Assembly (NCBI GenBank): GCA_903813345.2
Contig: CAIIXF020000008.1
Span: 21,128,822-21,192,821, forward strand
Direction: 5' to 3'
DNA: 64,000 nucleotides
Origin: Owenia fusiformis
Lineage: Eukaryota > Annelida > Polychaeta > Sabellida > Oweniidae
Part shown: one piece after another, positions 21,924-33,200 of the stretch
Layout: every line of letters begins with the position of its first letter
How positions within the stretch are numbered: the stretch's first letter is position 1
The notes under the pieces: generated by a model
The model's database searches: none
What the model was told of the DNA's origin: nothing
Seen by the model: only the letters and a program-made list of their open reading frames with translations
Position numbers and translations under genes: made by a program

Positions 21924-24035
21924 ATGAAGCGAATTTTTGCAGGATTGGGCCTTTGTATGACAGTTTGGGTTACAGGCATGCAGTTGATTCTTACTGACTC
22001 AGCAAAAATAGGTAAGGTATGATTGAACCCTGAAGCCACAACAAAGGAGGTGGATGAATCTCTCTTTTAAAGGATTTGGAAGCGAAATCAAACTATCGAA
22101 TATGATAGTTTCAAAGCTTAATTATAGATTATTTTCAGACAAGTTTTGTTTACTAAAAAGCTTACCCCGGCGTCTTTTATTTTCATCATGAAACAAATAA
22201 ATACTATTGTTCTTGGTAGTTAGATCTCTCTGTAATTGTACAAAGGAAAATTTGGTTGATTGAAAAAAGTATCTTCTTTTGTAAAACCGCAATCGTGATT
22301 ACACCTAATTCTTAAACCTGGTTAAAACCGAAGAAGCTTTTGTAAAACGCCATGTGTAATTCCAGCAAATGAAATAAAAGATTCAATTTAATTTTTTATC
22401 TATTTTTGGGGTTTTTAAAATCAACCAAATTTTTCTTTGTATAACTTTAATATTGAGAGGTCTAAAACATGTTGTATATGCTATTTTGTTCCAAAAATGT
22501 TCGAAAAGATATTTCATTTCATTCTCAAGAATTGGTAGAAAGGAAAAAAACATTGGCGCTAAAAATAAAAAGAAGTTAACAAAAACAGTTAACTAAAACA
22601 AAAAATATATCTAAATAATGTTCGCATTAAATTGATGTCAATCAGTGACCCTTACATAAAGGATCGTGTTTTTTACAGAATGTTTTCAAAAGTTGGTTTT
22701 AAGAGAAAAACAATGTTGAATTCAGTTCGCCATATCGATACCAATCCTTTCATGAAAATTGCCAAAATCATCCTTTCAAAAACGACAAAAACAGGCTTCA
22801 TCGTGTAGTTCGAAAGGGACTTAATTCTATTGACTTTTTTTTTGGGGGGGGATACCTTGTATTGATAAAAATTTCAAAATAGTTTATTGGCTAGTCTCTA
22901 AAATATCAATAAGCTGGTTTAATTTTGAATTGTTACTATCATTAATGTATTTTAAGATCGGGGCGAAATTCGGGATATCGATACCAAATTGCAAATAAAT
23001 AGAACGCCTGAACCGACAACAACACCTAGACCCAGAACAGTACCAACAACAGGACTTCAACGCACAACAGGACCGATAAGACAACGCGAACCCAAAACAG
23101 TAATTGAGAGAGGACATGAACCAATCAAAGTGCCTACACTGGCACAAGAGCCTACTTCAGAAAGGGTGTTAGTTATCTACGCTTACGCAGAAATAGATGA
23201 TTGGCGACATAGTATTAGAAAAAGCAATTTGCAATTTTTCGTTGATTTTGCAATAGGAGGAAAACACCATAATAAAAGTGATGTTGATTACGTCATTGTC
23301 GTAAATGGATACACATGTACTGTTGATATTCCCGAACAAGATAATACATTTGTGATAGCCAGGAGAAACTATGGCTACGATGCGTGTGCATGGAAGGCAG
23401 CGCTAGATTATATGAGAAAGAGAAAGGGTCCAGCTTGGTACAAATATTTCGTCTTTCTCAATTCATCGGTGAAAGGACCATTTATACCTGCCTATGCTAA
23501 TGACAAACATTGGACAACATATTTCACAAAATACCTAAATAATTACGTTAAACTTGTGGGTACAAGTATTTGCTGTTCCAAGGTATACCCGGTACATATC
23601 CAAACCATGTTCCTTGTAACTAGCTTTTCAGGCTTAGCATTGATAGAAGATATGCTAAAATGCCACGAACACAAGCAAACCGTGATTGTAAACATAGAAA
23701 TAGGAGTTTCACAATTTCTTTTAAAAAATGGCTTCAATATTGCCTCAGTTATGAAACAATGGGAAGATCACGATTTTCGCGACAAAGACAGAACTGAAGA
23801 AATGTGTCGTACACATAACAAGGACATGGATGGAGACCAATATTACCAAAATGCTTATTATGATGGTATAGACATTTCTCCATTTGAAGTGATATTTTTC
23901 AAAAATAATAGGGGTGTAAATCAGAAAGTCCATGATGTCTATTCTAGCATGATACGGGAATGGGGAGAGAAATATTCTCCCAATAAACCAACAGGATACA
24001 TAGGAAAATATTCCAAGAATTACATTCTTTTGTAA
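21924..24035 (+). CDS. Type II membrane glycosyltransferase-like protein
   Basis: Two exons. 21924-22011 encodes MKRIFAGLGLCMTVWVTG and the rest of a signal anchor, donor ATAG|GTAAGG. 22957-24035 follows acceptor ATTTTAAG; phases match (1+2), giving 388 residues. After the anchor comes a Thr/Pro/Arg stem (about 45-75) and a globular domain from about 98: VLVIYAYAE, a DVDYVIVVNG strand (138-147) with a DxD-like pair, RRNYGYDACAW (165-175), and FVFLNSSVKGPF (194-205). The NYGxDxxAW and FLNSSVxGP pairing is familiar from uncharacterised glycosyltransferase-like proteins of algae and fungi, probably Golgi enzymes. Substrate unknown. The exon track's own start at 22989 is a TTG, not an initiator; the exon 1 start gives a proper anchor. 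Alternative upstream exons cannot be excluded. Confidence 0.8.
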
Positions 24036-24264
24036 TTTATGTTACTTGAGAAAACCATGATTTAACATGGAAAACTCAGTGAATTTTAGAATTCCAGGAA
24101 ATGCGTAAAAATGGCGAGGGAAATTCTGAGAGAGAGCAGGAAAATGAGAAAAATGAGTTAGCGAAATTTTGAAAAGTTGATATAACTGAAAGGACATGAA
24201 GGACACATGAAATGTATTGTAGCGAATGGTTGAGTACTGTATTTATGTTTATATAAAACTGCTT

Positions 24265-24335
24265 TAAATTGTATTGTATAGTATAGTATTGTATATATTG
24301 TATTGTATTGCAATGCATTATGTTGAATTGTAATA
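24265..24335. repeat. Imperfect TATTG simple repeat
   Basis: Repeated TATTGTAT / TATAGTAT units of about 5-10 bp lie within the 3' UTR of the glycosyltransferase-like gene. Confidence 0.7.
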
Positions 24336-24417
24336 CATATTCGTATTGTTGTTATACGAGTATAACATGTATAACGTAAATTGTTTTGTAATGTATTGAA
24401 ATAACTTTATTTAATTG

Positions 24418-24423
24418 AATAAA
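24418..24423 (+). terminator. Likely poly(A) signal of the glycosyltransferase-like gene
   Basis: AATAAA lies 383 nt after the stop, beyond a TATTG-rich tract, and no earlier AATAAA was noticed in this stretch. Confidence 0.5.
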
Positions 24424-24536
24424 ATGGAATATACAATAACCTAATATTCAGCAATTTAACCGACTTTGACTTCAGTAGGTGCTGAAGCTAAAATGCAAAT
24501 GTCTATTCTATTCTATGCAAATGTCTATTCTTCATC

Positions 24537-24815
24537 TTAAATTAAACCCATATTATTAGGATGATTTAACAACGAATGTCTTGTTTCCAGACAGTGAATG
24601 AGTGCAGCAGCACGAACTACGCCATGAGCGTTTCCATTGAGCCATGTGCTTGAATTATTTTCACACACTACAAAAGCTTTGTCACGTGGCACGGTATCAC
24701 TAAAATTATGATTCAATTTTGCAGTGAAGCTTTTCACAAAGGTTTTTAAGGTGCCATGATACTTAACAGGAAATGACGAAACAGGAAGTGACAATTTTTT
24801 TGCATTTTTAGACAT
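24537..24815 (-). CDS. Small ORF of unknown origin
   Basis: A 92-codon ATG ORF (starts MSKNAKKLSLPVSSF, ends NHPNNMGLI). Composition is protein-like, with a stretch VCENNSSTWLNGNAHGVVRA. It lies between the glycosyltransferase-like gene and a foldback element and overlaps neither. It could be retroelement debris, since a degraded retroelement ORF lies upstream on the same strand. No family recognised. Confidence 0.25.
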   Translation of the reverse strand: MSKNAKKLSLPVSSFPVKYHGTLKTFVKSFTAKLNHNFSDTVPRDKAFVVCENNSSTWLNGNAHGVVRAAALIHCLETRHSLLNHPNNMGLI

Positions 24816-24850
24816 TTTTTGAACAAAGATAACAGAGTTCTGTTTTGACT

Positions 24851-25398
24851 CCAGTCAATCCAACTCGTTCCACTTACCATTTACAGGTCCAGGATCACAA
24901 TGTTCATGGTTAGAATGACCCTAAACATGAAGAAAAATACCTTTTCAGCCCTTTCAAAATGTGACTGAAAAATAGCTAAAAGTAGGAGCTAAGGAAGGTC
25001 ACTGAACAGAATCTTTCAAATTTTGCAGAAAATGTGCCCAATATAATGCTCTAACTGATGCAATTTTTGAAATTTTAGAAAATAATCTGAAACAAAAAAG
25101 GCGGTCATAAAAAGGAAAATAGATCGCTTTTCAAATCAGTTTTCTCATTTTTTTTCTTTTTCTATGAATGATATCAAATTTTCAGATTGTATCATTTAGA
25201 GCAATATATTGGGCACATTTTGTGAAATATTCAAAAGATTCTGTTCAGTGACCTCTTCTACCTCCTACTTTTAACTATTTTTCAGTGACATTTTCAGAGG
25301 GCTGAAAGGGTTATTTCATCATGTTTAGGGTCATTCTGACCATGAACATTGTGATCCTGGAACTGTAAATGGTATTTGGAACTAGTTGAATTGACTGG
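24851..25398. mobile_element. Foldback element, arms about 220 nt
   Basis: CCAGTCAATCCAACTCGTTCC at 24851 is matched by the complement of GGAACTAGTTGAATTGACTGG at 25378-25398 (one substitution in the first half). Internal blocks (GGATCACAATGTTCATGG, GACCCTAAACATGA, CACTGAACAGAATCTTTC) recur inverted. The loop is about 80-100 nt. It interrupts the retroelement ORF to its right. Confidence 0.85.
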
Positions 25399-25685
25399 AT
25401 ATGTTTGATGGCATCAATAGCAGGTTCCAGGTTTGAGGTTGGCTTTGGGGCTGGGGTTATGTTGGGGTGCTGGTTTATTTGCTCCATAACAACAGGTTCA
25501 CACTCAGTGCAGAACATGCAGTGGAGACTTGGGCTCTGGGACAGATATTTGATGATTGTCTTCTTTAAATTATGACACTTTGGGCAGCACCATTTTTTAC
25601 ATTTTTCCCGTTCTAAATGTGCTTCATTTTCAGGGATTTTACAAAATTTACAACATCCTATCTCCCCCTGTGTGTCTAGCGTCAC
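25399..25685 (-). mobile_element. PHD-finger-like retroelement ORF fragment
   Basis: The minus-strand reading has a Cys pattern CCKFCKIPENEAHLEREKC, then CCPKCHN and, after YLSQSPSLHCMFCTEC, an end of PHD type. The x-HCMFCTEC ending after a short helix is typical of PHD-like modules at the start of non-LTR retrotransposon proteins (family knowledge). The reading runs into the foldback arm near 25398 and ends there as anything meaningful. No RT follows. Confidence 0.5.
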
Positions 25686-25982
25686 TGATCTTGATTTTCA
25701 GTTCGGCGATTTTCCTTTTCCTTCCCGTGGATGCGAAATATGGCTTTTTTCGGCTAATTCCATTGCTGCACTTGATAGGTGTGATTTTTCGTCTTTTTTA
25801 TAACTTTTTGTCTTATCTGAAGTGATTGTACTTTTTTAGCGGGAAGATCTGAACGTGATGATCGGATCGTGAGTTCTTTTTCAGTGATTTCCGGCTCTGT
25901 AGGCATGTTTTTCTTTGTTAGCTGCTTTCATCATTCATGCAGATTTTCTGCTGTTTGGAAGTGCTTAAACTCAGTCCAGAGG

Positions 25983-26271
25983 CACTGGCGGATCTGTGGG
26001 GGGATACTCCCCTCTTGGGTGGGCCCAGATAAAAACAATTGGGCCCAAAAAGATTTTGGACCAAAAAAGGCTTAAGGTCCCAAAAAGTGGGCCTTTTTTA
26101 TCATTACTAAGCCTTTTAAGGCCTTATTTTTTAATTTCAGGCTAGATTTTGGGGAAAATGGGCCTCAAAATTTCAATATTTGGGCCCATTTTTGGCTTTT
26201 AGGGACCCAACATTTTTTTCTCTGACCTGAAATTTGCCCCCTCCCCTTGTTGGTTCCCAGATCCGCCCCTG
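25983..26271. mobile_element. hAT-like MITE, copy 1 (CACTGGCGGATCT ends)
   Basis: Begins CACTGGCGGATCTG and ends CAGATCCGCCCCTG. The interior is rich in GGGCC/GGCCC and AAAAGTGGGCC. A second copy is at 40303-40563. Ends of this kind are common in hAT non-autonomous elements. An 8-bp target duplication is not evident here, so the superfamily is tentative. Confidence 0.6.
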
Positions 26272-26579
26272 AGAGGGGAGCAACAACGATAAAATTGCAT
26301 GCTTTTTCATGTTGGGTTACTAATTGCCCCATGGCATAAGAAGTAGATTCTTTGTTTTGCGTCCCCTTGCTTGCACAATTTTGAGCAAATCAGGAAAAAC
26401 AAACACATCATAATAGCAATCACAAAGGTCTGAAAGCTAATACCATTGCATTTCGTTCAATCAGAATCAGACGAAATTGCGGAGAATTTGATGTGCGTCA
26501 AAATTGACAGTGTTATTGATTACTTTGGCATACATTGTGTATTTTCTTATTTTTTAGCCTTGAATAATAGCTAAATATA

Positions 26580-26663
26580 TTGTATAACATAGGCCAAGGG
26601 TAAAGTAATAGTAAGCTGTATATAGCAGCTTACTATTACTTTTCCCTTGGCCTATGTTGTATA
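26580..26663. repeat. 84-bp near-perfect palindrome
   Basis: Arm TTGTATAACATAGGCCAAGG continuing to AGTAAGCTG, a 7-nt loop, then the complement. Only a few mismatches. Probably a tiny hairpin MITE. Confidence 0.75.
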
Positions 26664-27256
26664 AAATGTATAGATATGTATTTGTAATCACTGCAAATTG
26701 GTAAGTCATCCCTTTTATGCCAATTAAAGGGGCAATAAGGACTGTAGAGAAAATAGGAAAGTTTTTTCATTTTTTCTGAGCTATCAAGGCAACATTTGGT
26801 TTAACATCTTCTTTGAAATACCTATTTTCTTAAAATGTATGGATAAATTATCAATTTCAGCATTAAGAAGTGTAAATTCAGTTTAAAGCTTCAAAAAGGG
26901 GACTTCCACTTTTTATATTTGTAAGATCCACCATGTTTCAAGAGGAATATCAGCTAGAATAATGTTTATCTAGGGGGTTTCTTTGTAGATAATAAAAATA
27001 GATGTTAGTCTTCAATGTGATGAAATATCCAAACTTAAATATATTTTGACACTGGTCCATGATCTGCACTAATTATTGCACCTACATTTCTCAGCAAACA
27101 AGTTTGTGTTTTTTCTTTAGTTTGTGTTTGTTTTCCTTGTACCCTTGCCCCGACCCTTGCATGATATGGATTTTGCCAGGACGCAAAACAAAGAATCTAC
27201 TTCTTGGCCTTATTTGTAATAATAGTGATTTCGTTTCAGGAAAGTTTTGGATATTT

Positions 27257-27280
27257 AACCGGAAGTGACAAAATGGCGAT
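27257..27280 (+). promoter_or_regulatory. ETS-like and YY1-like motifs at the C19orf47-like start codon
   Basis: AACCGGAAGTGAC (27257-27269) fits the ETS/GABP consensus, and AAAATGGCG (27271-27279 region) overlaps the initiator Met-Ala codons and fits a YY1 core. This pairing is common at metazoan housekeeping promoters, where YY1 sites can overlap the start codon. The transcription start is unknown. Confidence 0.5.
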
Positions 27281-30200
27281 CAGTGGTAAGAACATTCTGG
27301 TTTTCTTTAAACCGTTGTTTTCTACGTGAATATGACATGATAATGGATTAATTCTAACACTAGCAGTAAAAAGATGTTGAAAAATAGTGGCCTCTTATTT
27401 ATTTGTTCTAACATCATACTTCAATCTTCTTAGAGGCTCATATCACTAAAGTGGGGGGCATAAAGAATTACAAAACCTATGGAAATTACATGTTGTCGCA
27501 TATGTAATAAATTCTTACCTCAGTGTATTCAGTGCTCTATTTTCTCCATCATAGTAAGTCCAGATATAGTGGAATTTGTGTCCATAATGACAAATAAGAA
27601 CTTAAAAATTTGATGTGGAATTCACATGTTAATGCCGACTCTTCAAATGTTGAGGTGATTTTGGGGCCAGATTACGGCGCAATGTGGGTTGGCTCCCAGA
27701 ATGCAACATGACACGTGTCAGCTTTCAAAATGCCATTCCGCCGTTTTGAAATACGTCACGAATAAATAAGGTTACTTGATGTTGCATTCTGGGAGTCAAT
27801 CCTCCTTGGATCACAAACATGGCGATTCATGAAAACATTAGTCCGATTTGGTAGGGATTTATCCATCATTTGCAGGTATGAGGCTTTGGATTCATTTATT
27901 GTGCTACTTAAAGTGGATGGGAATTATTTTTCTACCACTTGGGAGAGTTTGAGACATGAAACTTAGAATTTAGCTCATTGTGACAACTTTTGAGGGTTGA
28001 GATTTATTTTTGTCCCCCACTTTAGTCTATTTTTTTTTGAAAACTTGGTAAGGCCAGGCGAACTCCCGTGCATGGGAGTTCGAAGGCCAGGGTGCATGTT
28101 CGGAATTTTTCTGCATTCCTCACACTCAGAAGAAGTGAGTAGCTCCCACAGTTCTTTCATATGCTATCGTATTCTGGGATTCCCCATTACATCATCTCCC
28201 GCATCATCTTCAATCAGATTGCAGGATGTGATCAACAATCATGGGCACGTGCTCTCTCAGTGCTGCGTAAAGTAACATTTGAAATCGTGGGAATGGCGTT
28301 TGTTTCATTTAAACATCATTTCAACATCATCATTTCAAAACTACGGTAATACTATTGAAGCTACTGGATCCAAACTTGTAGAGAATACTCATAAAACAAC
28401 AGCGAACATTGTGAGATCCATTTCAACAAATAAGGCCTGTTTATATTGTTTACATCTTCCAGTTTTGCACAAAGAGTGCACTTAGAGTAAGATTTAAATG
28501 TTTGGAACTACTTGTTTTTGGCTCACACAGTGAGCCTATGGGATCCACCAGGCGTCCGTCCATTGGTCCGTCCGTCAACATTGGCCGCACAAATTAAAAC
28601 TGCTGTTCGGATTGAGTCATATCCACATTCATTTTATGCATATCCATAATGTCTATTTGACCTATCATCGCCATTTCCCAAGTTTGCCCAGTTTCAGAGA
28701 AATTGCTGATTTTGACGTCAAAAAGTTAAATTTTCTATTTATACTAGACACTTTGTTGAAGTAGGACTTTCAAATAACTTGTAGTAGCTGCTGTATATGC
28801 AACTTAAGTCCTCTGAAGATTTCAAAGATCTTGGAATTACAGTTTTTGGTGTTTACTCTATAAAATTTGACAAAAAGTAGGACATCATTTTCAGGAAACT
28901 TTCTCATGTATAAAGTCAATGGCAGGTTTTGTGATTGACAAGTTTCTCAAAGTTTGCCTTATGCAGCTTATGCTTGATCATTTCTTGCAATAAATTACAT
29001 CATTATTAGATTTAAGCATTGCCTACATATTGCTTAATATATGTCAGCATCAAATTTTTACCGTTTTTTAGATATTTGACGTCAAACAAACGGTAGAAAT
29101 AAGTTATTTTTCAACTTGCTTCGATTTGACCAAATTTTTTAGAAAATCATCTATAAGTTGCCAGGAGTTCAAATCTGACATTAGTTCTAGGATTTGACCT
29201 TCGAAAGGTCAAAGAAGTTGATTTTTCAAATTGATTTTTGGATGTAAATTTTGCTCAGCTTTGGTCAAAATAAGTGTCTCCAAGGTTTCATACCAGCGTA
29301 TGCATAATGCATTTGTCACGAGTTTGAGCTGAAATTTCGTGTTCAAGTTATGGTTACGGATGTGAGAGGTATGCGGAGCAGTTCCAGAACAACGCTAAAA
29401 TGTGACAAATTGGTAAAAGACAAGCATTTGAAACAGTATTTTTTTGTTGTATTTTCTATCTATGTTTTGTTTTGTTCATTATTCGCTCATTCCAGATATA
29501 AGCGTGATTTTAACAATGATTGAAGTATGGCACCCCTTTATTTGAAAAAGTCCTTTTATATACGTTTCTAGGTTTTATTTGGAATTAGGGTACTATTTCG
29601 CAATTAAATGTAGGATGTAGCAAATTGGATAATATACCCGTTTTTTTATTTTTATATGATTCTCTTATCACTCTACACATGAATTAATAATAATATGATC
29701 CGGGTAACCAGATTTTTCGCATTTTCGATTTTCAGAAACTTCATTTTGGTTAAAATTTTTCCAAGAAGCTGGTATCCCAGCTGGAGAGGCAGCAAATCAT
29801 GCAGTCACCTTCACTGATCACAGAATACAGAAGGACATGCTCAGTGACCTCTCCAAAGAATACCTCAATGATATGGGTATCACTATGATGGGTGATGTCA
29901 TTGCTATTCTCAGACATGCCAAAATTACACATACTCAGGTTAGTCCTTATTCAAAGCTTGAAAGAATTGTACACTGTATAATCTACAATTAACAGAGATT
30001 TAAAATGGTCAATGTCGTCTTAATTATGAAATTAAGTGTTTTGTATCAATAAATGTTAATTATCCCACTGAACAAAGTTTGAGGGGGTTATAGGGAAGTA
30101 GTTAGTCCGTCCGTCTGTCAGGGCAATAACTCAAATACCGGTTGACTGATTTGATTCAACTGATAGGCTTATGTCTTATGGGTGTAGGGCCTCTGCTTGA

Positions 30201-33200
30201 GAAGGAATTTTCAATATGGCCTCTCAATTCAAAATGGCCACCATCTTTTGTAAAAAATATAATCTTTGATAACTCAAATACTAGTGGACCGATTTGAATT
30301 TTATATGCTGTTGCCTAGGGACAAAGGAGTCTTGTTCAAGAAGAAATTTTCAAGATGGCCACTGAATGGCCACCATTTTTTGTAAAATCCTAAATTTCAA
30401 AATGGCTGCCAAAAAATGTAATCTTTGATAACCCAAATACAAGTCAACAGATTTGGTTCAAATCCTATATGCTGATGCCTAGAGACAAAGGAAGTCTGCT
30501 CAAGAAGACATTTTTAAGATGGTCACTGAATTTCAAAATGACCGCAATTACTCGTAAAAAAAACGTCATAACAATCATAACTCTAATACCAGTGGATGGA
30601 TTTGGTTCCAATTTTATATGCTGATGTCCAGTAAAGAAGGAGATCAGCTTCAAAAGAAATTTCTAAGGCGTCAGCTGAATTGCAAAATGGCTGCCATTTT
30701 CATAAAAAGGTAATCTTTGATAACTCAAATACCAGTGGATAGATTTTGTTCAAATTTTATATCCTGATGCCTAGAGATAAAGGAGCTCTGTTCCAGAAGA
30801 ACTTTTCAAGATGGCCGCTTTTTATCTCCACCATTTTTCATTAAAAATGTAATCTTTGATAACTCAAGTACCAGTTGGTGGATTTGGATCAAATTTTATA
30901 TGCTGGTGCCATGGGACATATGATAGGTGGCAGCTGAATTTCAAAATGGCCACCATATTTCATAAAAACATAATCTTATTTAACTCAAATACCAGTGGAT
31001 GGATTTGGTTCAAATTTTATATGGCCACTATTCCTCAATACATGTTTTGTTCGGTGGGATTTGCTACTCCGTCGGGTTGCTGCTTTTCTAGTTGTTTTCC
31101 TTTCTTGGACACATGGCTTTTACTTTGTATCTGATTTATAAAGAGGCATTAAATTTTCGAATTGTGAATATAATAGGACCTTTAGATAATGATTATGATA
31201 TGTTATACTGTATCAATACATGAAAGTATTTTTATTGTAATTTGACTTCATATGTACTTTGTGTTTCAGTTACAGAGGGATAAAGCCCTGAAATTGGGTA
31301 AATCATCAGGGACCTCAACTCCTCCATTGACTCAGAGGTCAACACGTAAGTCATAGAATCCTTGATTACTTAAGTGATCAGTCAAATTCTCCAGAAAACC
31401 TTCTTCAAAATTATTACTCAAGTCTCCATTTTGCCTCTTGACATATCTGTATTGCTGATTTGATGTTATCTGAAATATATGTTATGTTTTATCCTGCATT
31501 GTGAATTACTTTTCTAAAAGACCTTTTAACACCAAAATGAAGACAATCCATTGCCAATATTGAATTCATCTCTATGATCTCCACAGACCTGTTTCACTTG
31601 GTGGGATGCCCTGCTGAACCCTTAACTCCATCCTGATACCACCCTGTTGAAGCTTTGTGCTGAATTGAGTTGAGAAGAAAAGTTATATTGCTATATTGCA
31701 ATGTGTGTTCTTTTTCAGCTGCCAGTAGGACAATCAATCGCTACATGAATGTGCAGAATGATCCAATAGCTGGCCCCATGAGTTCACCCATGCCCAATAC
31801 AGGTCCCAAGATGTCTGCAGAACTAGCATCTAGACTAGGTCCCTCACCATCTACTCCAACAGGTAGATTTCAAATTTAGCTCAGTTTCATTGATGTTTGG
31901 CTACCTATTGTTTAGATAGGTGTGAGTTTAAGTAAAACTAGCATTTTTAAATCATAAGGAAACTTTTATGTTTTAAAATAAAATTGTTTAGGTTCCAGTT
32001 AGGTAGGTACAGGCACCCTCAATATTATGTTAATAAATCATATCTGACTACATCATTTTGATAATTTGTCAAAATTGGACTGGTTGTCTTCTTTAACTAA
32101 TTGTTCAAATTAGTCTTTGATTATGCTTCTTGTATGGTCAATATTTGAATGAGTCGAGGCAAGAAAATTAACTATACAGGATTCTGTAAAATGTTTTACT
32201 ATGTTTACAAATATAAATGATTATGCTTCGTGTATGGTCAATATTTGAATGAGTCGAGGCAAGAAAATTAACTATACAGGATTCTGTAAAATGTTTTACT
32301 ATGTTTACAAATATAAATTTAGATTCACCTGTCCTGGGTCGTAAAAACAAGACCCCAGCATCCATAAAGCCTATAACAATGCACAGAGCACAACGATTAG
32401 AGGTTCCCGTTCCAACGAAAAGGCGAGTTTTTCCAGAACATGAAGGCAGATATAAAATCACCATGCCTGCAGGCACAACAGAGAAAACAAAGAAAATTTT
32501 ACAAAAGCAAGGAAAATTACCAGGTAATAGCTTAAATCCTAGATCCTTGGTGACTTTATAAATATTTTTCATCATTTATCAGGTAGTGTTAATAAAATCA
32601 GTATGATCATTCGCCTAATTGTAACTTCAACCTTTTACACATACGTTTCCATATATTACTGATTAGGGCTAGCAAAGAATGGAATTCAGAGCTTTTGGAT
32701 GAAATTAGTATGTTGATTATTATTCAATCTCTTATTGACCACTCCTCCTAGAATTCCATTTTCTCGGAGTGTATACATAATTGGCTTTCAGGTGCAGAAT
32801 CTCCAATTTTGATAAATTACCAGGGAATTGACATATTTTCTGAAAATATGAATTATCAGCCATGATTTTATACATAAGACTGCATTTGGATTTGCTAATA
32901 GAAATCACTCACACATGGCCAAAAAAATGTAAAATAAATTTTTTATGTTGTTTTTTCCCTCTCGTTAGATAGCAACATTCATTGATTACTGTATCTATTA
33001 CATTATCATTTTACACTTGCTTATTCAAAAACATAGTTTTCCCATGGCCAATAATTAAATGAAGAAATATAAACCGAAGAGCAGGTGCTATATCAATGAA
33101 TACATACTGCAGGGCTAGGGACAAACGTTTTTCAAAAGCATTTGTGCCAAGCCCTAACATATGCATTCGCCGATATAACACCTGCTCTGAGGTCTATATT

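Noticed and set aside
22884-23147. Minus-strand Cys-rich ORF opposite the glycosyltransferase-like stem
   Set aside because: Antisense of the Thr/Pro/Arg stem codons; no other support.
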